A stretch of DNA of 64,000 nt, taken from Halobacillus kuroshimensis DSM 18393. Lineage in GTDB: Bacteria; Bacillota; Bacilli; Bacillales; Halobacillaceae. Below, piece by piece: positions 16,961-27,418 of this stretch. A model generated the notes under the pieces. It searched no databases and was not told where the DNA came from. It saw only the letters and a program-made list of their open reading frames with translations. Position 1 is the first letter of the stretch; the number at the start of each line of letters is the position of its first letter. The stretch covers positions 62,001 to 126,000 of the forward strand of contig NZ_AUDY01000012.1 in the NCBI RefSeq assembly GCF_000425705.1, given 5' to 3'. The translations under genes were made by a program, and so were the position numbers.

Positions 16961-18322
16961 GTGAGTGAAATGTGGAACGACCGTACCCCGCCTCATAATA
17001 TAGAAGCAGAGCAGGCGGTGCTTGGTGCGATCTTTTTAGAACCTGAAGCAATGTCGACAGCCGCAGAGAATTTACTTCCGGAAGATTTTTATCGAGCAAG
17101 CCACCAGCGGATATTCGAAGTGATGCTGACGCTTGCGGACAGAGGCGAGCCGATCGACCTGGTTACGGTCACCACGGCTCTTTCCAACAATAAGGTGTTG
17201 GAGGAGGTCGGCGGAGTTTCCTATCTGACGGATATCGCAAACTCGGTGCCGACCGCCGCCAACGTCGGTTATTATACGAACATCGTCGGTGAAAAATCGA
17301 CGCTCCGCAGTTTGATCAGAACCGCTACGAACATTGTGACGACAGGATATTCGGAGGAAGAAGAGATTGACGATGTCCTGAACTCCGCAGAGAAGGACAT
17401 ATTAGAAGTATCCCAGCGGAAAAATTCCAGTGCTTTCAAAAGCATTAAAGACGTCCTGATCGATGTGTATGACAACATTGAACAGCTGCACATGAACGAT
17501 GGATCGACGACAGGTATTCCGACGGGCTACCGTGACCTTGATCACATCACATCCGGCTTCCAGCGGAATGATTTGATCATTATCGCTGCGCGTCCATCGA
17601 TGGGTAAGACGGCCTTCGCCTTGAACATCGCCCAGAACGTCGCCGTACACACAGATGAGAACGTCGCCATCTTCAGTTTGGAGATGGGGGCTGACCAGCT
17701 CGTTTCCCGTATGCTCTGCGCAGAAGGAAACATCGATGCCCAGCGTCTGCGTACCGGAAGCCTGGAAACGGAAGACTGGAACAAGTTGACCATGGCGATG
17801 GGAAGCTTGTCCAACGCCGGCATCTACATTGACGACACCCCCGGGGTGCGCGTGAGTGAAATCCGCTCCAAATGCCGCCGCCTGAAGCAGGAACACGGAC
17901 TCGGCATGATTTTGATCGACTATCTGCAGTTGATCCAGGGAAGCGCGAATTCCAAAGAAAACCGTCAGCAGGAGGTTTCTGAAATCTCCCGTTCCCTGAA
18001 AGGTCTTGCCCGTGAGCTGAACGTGCCTTTGATTGCCCTGTCCCAGCTCTCCCGTGGTGTGGAATCCCGTCAGGATAAACGCCCGATGATGTCGGACCTT
18101 CGTGAATCCGGATCGATTGAGCAGGATGCTGATATCGTCGGATTCCTTTATCGTGATGACTATTATGATAAAGAATCCGAAAGCCAGAACATCATTGAAA
18201 TCATTATCGCTAAACAGCGTAACGGTCCGGTCGGAAACGTCGAACTTGCCTTCGTGAAGGAGTACAACAAGTTCGTCGACCTTGACCACCGTTATACCGA
18301 TGCCGATATACCACCGGCCTGA
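16961..18322 (+). CDS. dnaC: Replicative DNA helicase
   Basis: Hexameric fork helicase (DnaB family; called DnaC in B. subtilis). The N-terminal primase-interaction domain spans about 1-120, then a linker and a RecA-like core. Walker A is RPSMGKT (211-217) and Walker B is ILIDYLQL. The DnaB signature QLSRGVESR and a conserved C-terminal region follow. The start is GTG at 16961 after GAGGAGG. 453 residues. Position after rplI and before purA is conserved. Confidence 0.97.
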   Translation: MSEMWNDRTPPHNIEAEQAVLGAIFLEPEAMSTAAENLLPEDFYRASHQRIFEVMLTLADRGEPIDLVTVTTALSNNKVLEEVGGVSYLTDIANSVPTAANVGYYTNIVGEKSTLRSLIRTATNIVTTGYSEEEEIDDVLNSAEKDILEVSQRKNSSAFKSIKDVLIDVYDNIEQLHMNDGSTTGIPTGYRDLDHITSGFQRNDLIIIAARPSMGKTAFALNIAQNVAVHTDENVAIFSLEMGADQLVSRMLCAEGNIDAQRLRTGSLETEDWNKLTMAMGSLSNAGIYIDDTPGVRVSEIRSKCRRLKQEHGLGMILIDYLQLIQGSANSKENRQQEVSEISRSLKGLARELNVPLIALSQLSRGVESRQDKRPMMSDLRESGSIEQDADIVGFLYRDDYYDKESESQNIIEIIIAKQRNGPVGNVELAFVKEYNKFVDLDHRYTDADIPPA

Positions 18323-18340
18323 CAAAAGAAAGAAACGAAA

Positions 18341-18385
18341 AGACGCTCACATCCAGAGGGGAGATCTGGAGGAGCGTCTTTTTTT
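18341..18385 (+). terminator. Terminator after dnaC
   Basis: Outer stem AGACGCTC / GAGCGTCT with an inner CCAGA / TCTGG pairing, then T7. Confidence 0.88.
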
Positions 18386-18462
18386 GCAGCTTCTGTGAAG
18401 CCATGTATGATGATCACCACCCATCACGCCTCCCGGAGAGTCACGCTGGGTCGTGGGTGATC

Positions 18463-19317
18463 TTAAGAAAAGTAGTGCGTGATGGCATAGGCCGCGCCAT
18501 CCTCATCATTGGATTTTGTGATGTAATCGCTTGCTTCTTTCACATCACGGACCGCGTTTTCCATTGCGGCACTCCTTCCGGCGGCCTTCAGCATGGAAAG
18601 GTCGTTATGACTGTCTCCGACGGCCGCTGTCCGGTCCATCGGGATGCCGAGGTGATCTGCTACCGACTTCAGGGCACTGCCTTTGGAGGCGGTGTGGTCC
18701 TCAAGCTCAAAGTTATGCTCGGCAGAACTCACCATCGTGAACGATGGATGGTCACGGAACTTCTCTCTGCCTTTTTCGAGTTTATCCAGATCGAACGTGA
18801 AAGCGAGGATGTTGTACATCGGGTCCTTTGACTCGACGATCTCCTCATAGGATTCGACAAAAGCGAAGCCGTTTTGACTGAACTGCTTATCCAGTGCATG
18901 CCTCAAGCTCTGCTGATCGGTTTCCGGGTTGGCGCTGAGGAGGCGGTCCATCTCCACATGAAGAAGTTCCCGTCCATTCTGCGGCGTGTAAATCGATGAT
19001 CCGCTGAATACCTCATAATAATAATCCTCCTGCTCCAGCCACTCCAAGGCTTCCCCGGCATCTTCCCGATCCAGTGCTTTTTCTTCAAACAGGGTGCCGT
19101 CCGGTGTATGGATGACGGCGCCGTTTGCACTGATGACCCATGGCTGGAGGGGAAGACTGGAAAAAATCTTCTGGACGTCGAAATAGGCCCGACCTGTGGC
19201 TATAACGATTTCCACGCCGTTTTCCCTTGCGTTCTTAAGTGCTTCTGCATTTCCGTCACTGATTGAATTTTCCTTGTTCAAAAGCGTTCCGTCGAGATCG
19301 ATGGCAATCAAGTCCAT
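18463..19317 (-). CDS. Cof-type HAD phosphatase
   Basis: HAD-superfamily hydrolase, class IIB cap, of the Cof/YwpJ group that dephosphorylates sugar phosphates and similar small molecules. Motif I is DLDGTLLN at the very N-terminus, motif II follows in IVIATGR and motif IV is GDSHNDLSML. 284 residues. The start is the ATG at 19317, with GGAGGAG about 9 nt upstream and 10 nt inside the end of the upstream deoR-type gene, so the two are translationally coupled. The regulator next door suggests a sugar-phosphate substrate; which one is not shown. Confidence 0.87.
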   Translation of the reverse strand: MDLIAIDLDGTLLNKENSISDGNAEALKNARENGVEIVIATGRAYFDVQKIFSSLPLQPWVISANGAVIHTPDGTLFEEKALDREDAGEALEWLEQEDYYYEVFSGSSIYTPQNGRELLHVEMDRLLSANPETDQQSLRHALDKQFSQNGFAFVESYEEIVESKDPMYNILAFTFDLDKLEKGREKFRDHPSFTMVSSAEHNFELEDHTASKGSALKSVADHLGIPMDRTAAVGDSHNDLSMLKAAGRSAAMENAVRDVKEASDYITKSNDEDGAAYAITHYFS

Positions 19318-20090
19318 AAATCCTTCTCCTCCTCTTCTGTAACAATCAATTCTACTCCGCATTCCTTCAATAGATGCTGGAAGGGTTCCTCCGGTGCCTG
19401 ATCGGTAATGATCATGTCGATATCCTCCAGTCCTGCAAACGTGAAGAATTCCGTCATCCCGAATTTCGTATGATCAGCAAGGACGATCACTTCCTCGGCC
19501 TGCTTGATCATATTTTTCTTCACCATTCCGTCCTCTTCATGCCCGAGGGTCAGTCCGTGTTCAGAGATGCCGACTACGCCGATGAAGGCTTTATCGACAT
19601 GGTAGCTTTTCAGGCGTTCAATGACAGAGGCGCCGTAAAGAAACTGGTGCTCCTTCTGCAGGTAGCCTCCGAGGAGCTGAATGGAGACGAGACCGACATT
19701 GGAGAGGATATCCGCCTGGTGAATCGAATTGGTAATCACCTTGATCTCCATCGGTGAGATCTGACTGGCGCAGGCCTGTACGGTCGTGGATGTGTCTAAA
19801 ATGATATGATCCCCCGAATGGATCAACGAAGCTGCTTTTCTGCCGATTTCCTGTTTTTCATAGGATACAGCCTTCAAACGATGGGTATAATCCTGAATAG
19901 CCGCATGGGTTTTCGGCAGGATGGCCCCGCCCCGCGTCCGTACGATGGCTTTGCGCTCTTCCAGCTTCACCAGGTCACGTCTTGCGGTATCTCGTGAAAT
20001 GTCGAACATCTCACACATTTGATCAATCGTGATGCGGCGGTTGTTTTTTAAGTATTCGATGACGCCGATCAGTCTTTCTTCCTGATACAT
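19308..20090 (-). CDS. DeoR/GlpR-family transcriptional regulator
   Basis: Sugar-metabolism repressor. The N-terminal DeoR helix-turn-helix (ITIDQMCEMFDISRDTARRDL) is followed by the C-terminal DeoRC sensor domain with the phosphosugar-binding DTSTTV segment and GVVGISEHGLT. 260 residues, normal. First gene of a two-gene unit with the HAD phosphatase, overlapping it by 10 nt. The effector is probably a sugar phosphate, by family. Confidence 0.9.
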   Translation of the reverse strand: MYQEERLIGVIEYLKNNRRITIDQMCEMFDISRDTARRDLVKLEERKAIVRTRGGAILPKTHAAIQDYTHRLKAVSYEKQEIGRKAASLIHSGDHIILDTSTTVQACASQISPMEIKVITNSIHQADILSNVGLVSIQLLGGYLQKEHQFLYGASVIERLKSYHVDKAFIGVVGISEHGLTLGHEEDGMVKKNMIKQAEEVIVLADHTKFGMTEFFTFAGLEDIDMIITDQAPEEPFQHLLKECGVELIVTEEEEKDLWT

Positions 20091-20203
20091 GGGAGAACCC
20101 CTTCCATATCTATCCTCTTGTAAGTGATTATAAGTAATTTTATAATTAAAATCAATGGATAATAAGTTTTAATAAGTTGTTAGAAAAGCCTGATATATAG
20201 GCT

Positions 20204-20216
20204 ATTATCGAACATT
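20204..20216 (+). promoter_or_regulatory. PurBox 1 (PurR site) upstream of purA
   Basis: ATTATCGAACATT matches 12 of 13 positions of the Bacillus PurR consensus AWWWCCGAACWWT. It pairs with box 2, in the opposite orientation, 19 bp away. Confidence 0.82.
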
Positions 20217-20235
20217 GAAATATTTTATTGAAATT

Positions 20236-20248
20236 AATGTTCGGATTT
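20236..20248 (-). promoter_or_regulatory. PurBox 2 (PurR site) upstream of purA
   Basis: Read on the minus strand, AAATCCGAACATT matches the PurR consensus at all 13 positions. Inverted box pairs just upstream of the promoter are the standard layout for PurR repression relieved by PRPP. Confidence 0.87.
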
Positions 20249-20252
20249 AGCG

Positions 20253-20281
20253 TTGACTTTCACGTCGGGAATTGGTAAACT
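20253..20281 (+). promoter_or_regulatory. Sigma-A type promoter of purA
   Basis: TTGACT (20253-20258), 17 bp, TAAACT (20276-20281). It begins 5 bp downstream of PurBox 2. Confidence 0.72.
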
Positions 20282-20305
20282 GACGAAGGAAATTCAAACC
20301 AATAA

Positions 20306-21619
<1,314 letters not shown>

Positions 21620-21627
21620 TCAACGAG

Positions 21628-21656
21628 CACCTGGCTGTTATCAGTCAGGTGTTTTT
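21628..21656 (+). terminator. Terminator of purA
   Basis: CACCTGGCTG / CAGTCAGGTG (one G-U pair) with a TTAT loop, then T5. Confidence 0.87.
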
Positions 21657-21683
21657 GTATAGGATAACGATAAAGGAAAGGAG

Positions 21684-21699
21684 TGTTTCATGTGAAACG
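21684..21699 (+). promoter_or_regulatory. parS-like 16-bp palindrome
   Basis: TGTTTCATGTGAAACG matches the Bacillus ParB/Spo0J site TGTTTCACGTGAAACA at 14 of 16 positions. It overlaps the ribosome-binding region and start of the LOG-family gene. parS sites cluster near oriC, which fits the locus, but degenerate palindromes of this type also arise by chance. Confidence 0.35.
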
Positions 21700-22249
21700 C
21701 ATTTGTATTTTTGCCGGGTCAAGTGCCGGAAGCAGCCCGGTCTTCGCTGAACAGACGAAAATTCTCGGACAGGCCCTCGCTTCCCGTGGGATTGAACTCG
21801 TCTACGGAGGAGCCCGGAGCGGACTGATGGGCGCTGTGGCTGATGAAGTCCTTGCACATGGCGGGTCCGTTACAGGCGTCATGCCGACACATCTTTTTGA
21901 TAAAGAAGTCCCCCACCCGGATATTACGAAAATGATTGAAGTGGACACCCTCCATGAGCGAAAAGCGAAAATGAGTGAACTGGCCGATGGATTCATCGCT
22001 CTCCCCGGCGGCTTCGGCACGCTTGAGGAATTGTTTGAAACCGTCAGCTGGGCACAAATCGGCATTCATCAGAAGCCTGTCGCCCTCTTCAACATTGGAG
22101 GGTACTATACCCCTGTGATGAAGCTCGTGGAACACAGTGTCCAGGCCGGATTTGTGAAAGAGGAGCACCAGGACTTGATGGTAGCCTCTTCCGATCCGCA
22201 GCAGCTTTTGGATGAAATGGAAGCAAAAGAAAAACCGGGCCTTCGCTGA
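21692..22249 (+). CDS. LOG-family (TIGR00730) Rossmann-fold protein
   Basis: Member of the lysine decarboxylase-like/LOG family; characterised members release cytokinin-type bases from nucleoside monophosphates. The nucleotide-binding segment VYGGARSGLMG and the signature LPGGFGTLEE are present. The start is GTG at 21692, 9 nt after AAAGGAG; an in-frame GTG at 21683 overlaps the Shine-Dalgarno. 185 residues. A weak hairpin (22234-22257) spans the stop. The physiological substrate in Bacillaceae is not established. Confidence 0.85.
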   Translation: MKRICIFAGSSAGSSPVFAEQTKILGQALASRGIELVYGGARSGLMGAVADEVLAHGGSVTGVMPTHLFDKEVPHPDITKMIEVDTLHERKAKMSELADGFIALPGGFGTLEELFETVSWAQIGIHQKPVALFNIGGYYTPVMKLVEHSVQAGFVKEEHQDLMVASSDPQQLLDEMEAKEKPGLR

Positions 22250-22263
22250 GGTCCGGTTCCTTC

Positions 22264-22749
22264 CTATACGTGAATCGTTTTTGAAAAGATCAACCCGAAG
22301 TACCGGTATGTCACTTTAATTTTGCTGATGGTTGTTTTTTCGACAATACTCAGGCCATATATGGTGGCAGGGGCTGGATCAGTGGCAGCGGCAACGGTTT
22401 TAGCAGCAAGGGGAGATGTGTCGGGTCCTAGTGAGAATGAGGTGAAATCCTGTGTGCGTTGGCTCTCACCGAGGAGCGCATGTGTATCCGTAAGGGTGAA
22501 ACCTTGTTCTGTGTCGCTGATCTGAACATTCACGTGGGAAGGGGCTTCATCATCATTAATGGAAACATCCGTAATGTGGATACTTCCCAGCATGCTTTTG
22601 TTTCCTAAAGCGACAATGACCGACTGTTTGTCCTCCGTCGATCCAATCGATCCGTGCTCAAGCGGCGGATTCAGCTTCAGAAAGGCAATGGACGATACCA
22701 ATAAAAAGATAAGGGCGTAAACCAGATAGCGGAACCATATCCTCGTCAA
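22264..22749 (-). CDS. Small single-pass membrane protein, unknown function
   Basis: 161 residues. An N-terminal helix of about 20 hydrophobic residues (RYLVYALIFLLVSSIAFL) is followed by a polar extracellular region without a recognised domain. I set the start at the TTG at 22749 because AAAGGAGG lies 6 nt upstream. The frame stays open further up, but that extension runs antisense through tRNA-Asp and cannot be coding. It stands between the LOG-family gene and the tRNAs and converges on the former. Confidence 0.62.
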   Translation of the reverse strand: MTRIWFRYLVYALIFLLVSSIAFLKLNPPLEHGSIGSTEDKQSVIVALGNKSMLGSIHITDVSINDDEAPSHVNVQISDTEQGFTLTDTHALLGESQRTQDFTSFSLGPDTSPLAAKTVAAATDPAPATIYGLSIVEKTTISKIKVTYRYFGLIFSKTIHV

Positions 22750-22887
22750 CGAGATCCTCCTTTCTATGTATAATGGCAGCTGTTCAGACAAAGGACTGAA
22801 GGAATTCTTACATTCTATGAAATTTACTATTGCTTCCCCTTTGACCGTGTGGTACGATAGATATCGTTGCGGTGAACGAGCCGTATT

Positions 22888-22964
22888 GGTCCGGTAGTTC
22901 AGTTGGTTAGAATGCCTGCCTGTCACGCAGGAGGTCGCGGGTTCGAGTCCCGTCCGGACCGCCA
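22888..22964 (+). tRNA. tRNA-Asp (GTC)
   Basis: Cloverleaf with acceptor GGTCCGG / CCGGACC, anticodon stem CCTGC / GCAGG around GTC, and T-loop GTTCGAGTC. CCA is encoded (22962-22964). Confidence 0.97.
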
Positions 22965-23086
22965 TTTTCATTATATCATTCTGTGTGGTCGAATTCACAC
23001 GTAATGTGATTCTGTAATGGAAAGAAGAAGTCGAAAACTCGGTAATTGCAGGAGTTTCATCCATTTTGAAAAATTCATCTTACTAT

Positions 23087-23159
<73 letters not shown>

Positions 23160-23166
23160 CTTCTTT

Positions 23167-23212
23167 AAAAAGCCTGTAGAAGAACTTAGCGTTCCTCTAC
23201 AGGCTTTTTTTT
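23167..23212 (+). terminator. Terminator after the tRNA pair
   Basis: AAAAGCCTGTAGA / TCTACAGGCTTTT stem, then a T-run. Confidence 0.92.
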
Positions 23213-23444
23213 GTGTTCATTTACAGGAAAATATTATCCGTGTTTCCACATCCTCATTTTAATGCTAATTTATATCAATATATATAAGATTATTATCTAT
23301 TTCGTAAAATTGCCAGGAAAATTATATCTTTTTTACAAGTTTTAAAATCTATTTTATTAAAAGTTTGGCTATGATAGATTAATGAAGGTGAATTTTACAA
23401 TTTTTTATAGATAGATACACATAAAAATCCAGGGGGAAGGAAAC

Positions 23445-24683
23445 ATGTGGAAGAAGGTTGTCATTACGGTGCTTGGGATCGCTGTACTCGGAGTCGGAAC
23501 GGTTTATGCAGAGCAGTCCATGCAGACCGTTTATCACGTCCAGATGGATGGCCGGGAGATCGGTACCGTGACAGAGAAAGCTGTCGTTCAGGATGAACTG
23601 GAAGCATTAGTGAAACAGAAGGAAGAGCAGCATGAAGATTGGAACTTGACGGTGGCTGAAGATATTACATTCAAGCCGGAGCGCGTCTTTTCTGTTGAAG
23701 CAGACGAGGGACAGGTGCTTGAAAGCTTGGAGCAGGACGTGTCGTACGCGGTGGAAGCGGTACAAGTCCAAGTGAATGGGCAGTCCATCGCTTACCTTCC
23801 GGAGGCCGGAGATGTAGAGGAAGTGATGGAGACGTTAAAAGCGGAATACGTCAATGACGAGCGCGGCTCTGAGGAAGAGGACGTGTCTGCCGGCGAAACG
23901 GAACTTGAAAACGTCTACGTCAATGGTGTGATCGACTATGCCCCTGTTCAAGCGGCCCCTTCGTCCATCAATACCGTAGAGGAGACGGTGGACCGCATTC
24001 AAACCGGTAACCTGTCAGAGCAGGTGTCGCTGAGCAGCGGCGAACCGCTGGTCGATGTGATCGTAACCGAACAGGAACGGGAAGCAGAAATGATTGCCCA
24101 CAAGGTCGAAGTCCGGAATACGGATGCGCTGTATGAAGGAGAAACGGAAATCCATCAGGAAGGACAGGATGGGAAGAAGGAAACCTTGATTCAGACGGTG
24201 ACGGAAAACGGTGAGACCACAGAGGAGGAAGTCCTTGAAGAGGAAGTCGTCGAGGATCCTGTCACACAAGTCGTGTTGAAAGGCACGAAGCCGTCGCCAT
24301 CCACCGGATCCGGGAACTTTGTGTGGCCGGCAGTCGGAGGAGTCATTACGAGTAAACAGGGAGAACGCTGGGGGCGTTATCACAAAGGGATCGATATCGC
24401 CGGCGTTTCCGACCTGACCATAAAAGCCGCCGATCACGGGAAAGTGACCGAAGCCGGTTACCAGGAGAGCTTTGGTAACAAAGTCGTCATTGATCACGGC
24501 AACGGCTATGAGACATTGTATGCCCACCTGTCTTCCATCGATGTCCAGGTGGGGGACACGGTTCAGCAGGGGGAAAAAATCGGTGATATGGGAACGACCG
24601 GTCATTCCACCGGTGTCCATCTCCACTTTGAAGTGCATAAGGATGGCGGCCTGGAAAACCCGCTTTCCCACGTATCTCAATAA
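23445..24683 (+). CDS. Secreted G5-M23 peptidoglycan endopeptidase
   Basis: Exported zinc metallopeptidase of the LytM/M23 type. Signal peptide or N-terminal anchor at about 1-22 (ends VYA-EQS), an acidic region to about 200, a G5 domain (about 205-285, IVTEQEREAEMIAHKVEVRNT onward) thought to bind cell-wall polymers, and M23 at about 305-405 with HKGIDIA and HLHFEVH as metal-binding motifs. 412 residues. It lies just upstream of walR, whose regulon is wall hydrolases, so control by or functional linkage to WalRK is plausible. Terminator at 24686. Confidence 0.9.
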   Translation: MWKKVVITVLGIAVLGVGTVYAEQSMQTVYHVQMDGREIGTVTEKAVVQDELEALVKQKEEQHEDWNLTVAEDITFKPERVFSVEADEGQVLESLEQDVSYAVEAVQVQVNGQSIAYLPEAGDVEEVMETLKAEYVNDERGSEEEDVSAGETELENVYVNGVIDYAPVQAAPSSINTVEETVDRIQTGNLSEQVSLSSGEPLVDVIVTEQEREAEMIAHKVEVRNTDALYEGETEIHQEGQDGKKETLIQTVTENGETTEEEVLEEEVVEDPVTQVVLKGTKPSPSTGSGNFVWPAVGGVITSKQGERWGRYHKGIDIAGVSDLTIKAADHGKVTEAGYQESFGNKVVIDHGNGYETLYAHLSSIDVQVGDTVQQGEKIGDMGTTGHSTGVHLHFEVHKDGGLENPLSHVSQ

Positions 24684-24685
24684 TG

Positions 24686-24719
24686 AAAAGCCGCTATGCA
24701 GAGTCATAGCGGCTTTTTT
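24686..24719 (+). terminator. Terminator of the M23 peptidase gene
   Basis: AAAAGCCGCTATG / CATAGCGGCTTTT with a 6-nt loop. It separates the peptidase from the wal operon. Confidence 0.9.
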
Positions 24720-24861
24720 CATGGGAATGACTAATCATGGAGACCTATAGATAGGATGAACGGATGATTTCCTCTCGTGTCTTCAGATGAAATAAGACAT
24801 TTAGCAGGAAATAAGTTAAAATGAGGGAAAGAACAGAAGTCGATGAAAGGGATGAGACAAG

Positions 24862-25566
24862 ATGGCTCAAAAGATCTTAGTTGTAGACGATGAAAAACCA
24901 ATTGCTGATATATTGAAGTTCAACCTTGAAAAGGAAGGCTATGAAGTCGTGTGTGCCTATGATGGGGACGAAGCGATCGCTAAAGCGGATGAGGAAGAGC
25001 CGGAACTGATTCTGCTTGATATTATGCTTCCGAATAAAGATGGCAATGAAGTGTGCCGGGAAGTGCGTAAGCGCCACAATATGCCGATCATCATGCTGAC
25101 GGCTAAAGACGCTGAAATTGATAAAGTGCTCGGACTGGAAATGGGTGCGGACGATTATGTAACGAAACCGTTCAGCAACCGCGAACTGATTGCCCGTGTC
25201 AAAGCGAACCTGCGCCGCCAGCAGCAGGAGCCGGAGGATTCCTCCCAGCAGACGAAGGACATTGAAATCGGCCGCCTGGCGATCCATCCGGATGCTTATA
25301 CGGTGACGCGTGATGGGACATATATCGAGCTTACCCACCGTGAATTCGAGCTGCTTCACTACTTAGCCCGCCATATCGGACAGGTGATGACGCGTGAACA
25401 CCTGCTTGAAACCGTATGGGGCTACGATTACTACGGTGATGTCCGTACCGTTGATGTGACTGTCCGCCGTCTCCGTGAAAAAATTGAGGAGAACCCGAGT
25501 AACCCGATGTGGATCGTGACACGACGCGGGGTCGGCTACTATTTGAGAAATCCAGAGCAGGACTGA
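24862..25566 (+). CDS. walR: Response regulator WalR
   Basis: Essential OmpR-type regulator of cell-wall metabolism. The receiver domain has phosphoacceptor D53 (LLDIMLP) and K102 (TKPFS); the C-terminal winged helix ends in [13 protein letters not shown]. 234 residues. First gene of walRKHIJ; walK starts 4 nt after the stop. Confidence 0.98.
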   Translation: MAQKILVVDDEKPIADILKFNLEKEGYEVVCAYDGDEAIAKADEEEPELILLDIMLPNKDGNEVCREVRKRHNMPIIMLTAKDAEIDKVLGLEMGADDYVTKPFSNRELIARVKANLRRQQQEPEDSSQQTKDIEIGRLAIHPDAYTVTRDGTYIELTHREFELLHYLARHIGQVMTREHLLETVWGYDYYGDVRTVDVTVRRLREKIEENPSNPMWIVTRRGVGYYLRNPEQD

Positions 25567-25570
25567 CTTT

Positions 25571-27418
25571 ATGAAGAAAGTGGGTTTCTTTCAGTCGGTC
25601 CGGCTGAAGCTGATTGTTGTTTATATACTGCTTTTATTATTAGGCATCCAAGTGATTGGGGCCTATTTTGTTAGTCAGCTTGATAATCAGCTGACAAGCA
25701 ATTTCACCAGTTCCATCGATAACCAGCTGAATTCCCTGACTTTCAGCCTGCAGAATGCGTTTAACGCCGAACGGGACGAGGACAGCCCGACACTGGAGGA
25801 TGAAGTGCAGGGGCTGATCAGTGACTTTATAGAAGAAACGCAGAGCATCAATCCCCGCAAACTGCAGATTTTGAACAGCAACTCCAATATCATCGCCTCG
25901 GTCGGCAACCGGGATGATTCATCCGATATCGGAAAAAAGGTCACCGATTACCAGCTGACCAACGTGCTGGTTATCGGTGAGGCGACCGAACCGAAGTTCA
26001 AGCGGGAAGAGGGCAGCAATGACCGCGTGTATGTAGGTACGCGCCCGATCACCGATGAAACGGGCGAGGAAGTCCTCGGTCTTCTCCATTATGAAATCTA
26101 CGGGGATGAAATCTCGACACAGATGCAGGAGATCAGCAGTATTTTTGCCAAAGGGACGGTCTTAGCCATCGTCGTAACGGCTCTGCTCGGGATTTTGGTG
26201 GCCCGGACCATTACGAAGCCGCTGACGGAAATGAAGCGTCAGGCCCAGATAATGGCGACCGGTGACTTTTCCCAGAAGGTCAATGTCCGGGGAAATGATG
26301 AAATCGGTGAACTGGGGCATGCGTTCAACGATATGAATGATAAATTGAAGCTGGCTCAGGCGACAACCGAAGGAGAGCGGAGGAAGCTGAGTTCTGTGCT
26401 TTCCAACATGTCGGACGGCGTGATTGCCACGGACCGGCTGGGCGCCATTATTTTAATGAACGCGCCGGCTTCCAAGTTGATCGGCCAGCGCTTTGAGGAT
26501 ATCCAGGGGCAGTCGCTCATCGATGTGCTTGATTTGAGCGACCAGATTGAAGAAATGGAGGAAGTCGAAGAAACCAACTCGATGATTATCGATTTGAGTA
26601 ACGACGACGACCACCTGTTATTGAAAGCGAACTTCTCAGTGGTGGAGGATGAAAACAATGAAATGGACGGCTTCATCACGGTAATCAGTGATGTAACCGA
26701 GCAGCAGCGCGTCGAGCAGGAGCGCCGCGAATTCGTTTCCAATGTTTCCCATGAACTCCGCACGCCATTGACGACGATGCGCAGCTACATCGAAGCGCTG
26801 AACGACGGAGCATGGCAGGATCCGGAGATCGCCCCGCGCTTCCTTGATGTCACCCAGAATGAAACGGACCGGATGATCCGGCTCGTCAACGATCTGCTCC
26901 AGCTTACGAAAATGGATCATAAAGAAACGACCCTTATGAAGGAACGGGTGGAATTCGTCAGCTTTTATGAAAGCATTATTGAGCGCTTTGAAATGAACAA
27001 GGATGATAAAGTGAACTTCGTCCGCAGCCTGACGAAGAAAAAGATGCATGTATGGATTGATAAGGATAAAATCACCCAGGTGCTGGATAATGTAATTTCC
27101 AACGCCATCAAGTATTCCCCGGAAGGCGGGCGGATTACCTTTGAAGCCTCCTCAACGCGGAAACAGCTGCGTGTCAGCATTACTGATGAAGGCATCGGGA
27201 TGCCGCCGGATACGGTCGATAAAATCTTTGACCGCTTTTATCGTGTAGATAAGTCAAGGGCCCGGGAAATGGGCGGTACTGGTCTTGGTCTTGCGATTGC
27301 CCGGGAAATAATTGATGCCCACCACGGGAAAATATGGGCGGAAAGCCGTGAAGGGAAAGGAACAACCGTTTACTTTACTCTCCCGCTCATGAGTCAGAAG
27401 CGGAGGGATAAATCATGA
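25571..27418 (+). CDS. walK: Sensor histidine kinase WalK
   Basis: Membrane kinase partner of WalR. TM1 about 13-35, an extracytoplasmic PAS-like domain, TM2 about 193-211, HAMP 212-264, cytoplasmic PAS about 275-375, then HisKA with phosphorylated H394 (NVSHELRTPL) and a HATPase domain (DNVISNAIKYSP, GTGLGLAIA). 615 residues. The stop overlaps the walH start by 4 nt. Confidence 0.98.
   Translation: MKKVGFFQSVRLKLIVVYILLLLLGIQVIGAYFVSQLDNQLTSNFTSSIDNQLNSLTFSLQNAFNAERDEDSPTLEDEVQGLISDFIEETQSINPRKLQILNSNSNIIASVGNRDDSSDIGKKVTDYQLTNVLVIGEATEPKFKREEGSNDRVYVGTRPITDETGEEVLGLLHYEIYGDEISTQMQEISSIFAKGTVLAIVVTALLGILVARTITKPLTEMKRQAQIMATGDFSQKVNVRGNDEIGELGHAFNDMNDKLKLAQATTEGERRKLSSVLSNMSDGVIATDRLGAIILMNAPASKLIGQRFEDIQGQSLIDVLDLSDQIEEMEEVEETNSMIIDLSNDDDHLLLKANFSVVEDENNEMDGFITVISDVTEQQRVEQERREFVSNVSHELRTPLTTMRSYIEALNDGAWQDPEIAPRFLDVTQNETDRMIRLVNDLLQLTKMDHKETTLMKERVEFVSFYESIIERFEMNKDDKVNFVRSLTKKKMHVWIDKDKITQVLDNVISNAIKYSPEGGRITFEASSTRKQLRVSITDEGIGMPPDTVDKIFDRFYRVDKSRAREMGGTGLGLAIAREIIDAHHGKIWAESREGKGTTVYFTLPLMSQKRRDKS

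Noticed and set aside
22750-23064. N-terminal extension of the minus-strand gene ending at 22264, with a fragment reading RTGLEPATSCVTGRHSNQLN
   Set aside because: This peptide is the antisense translation of tRNA-Asp, a well-known false protein. The real start is the TTG at 22749 with its own ribosome-binding site.
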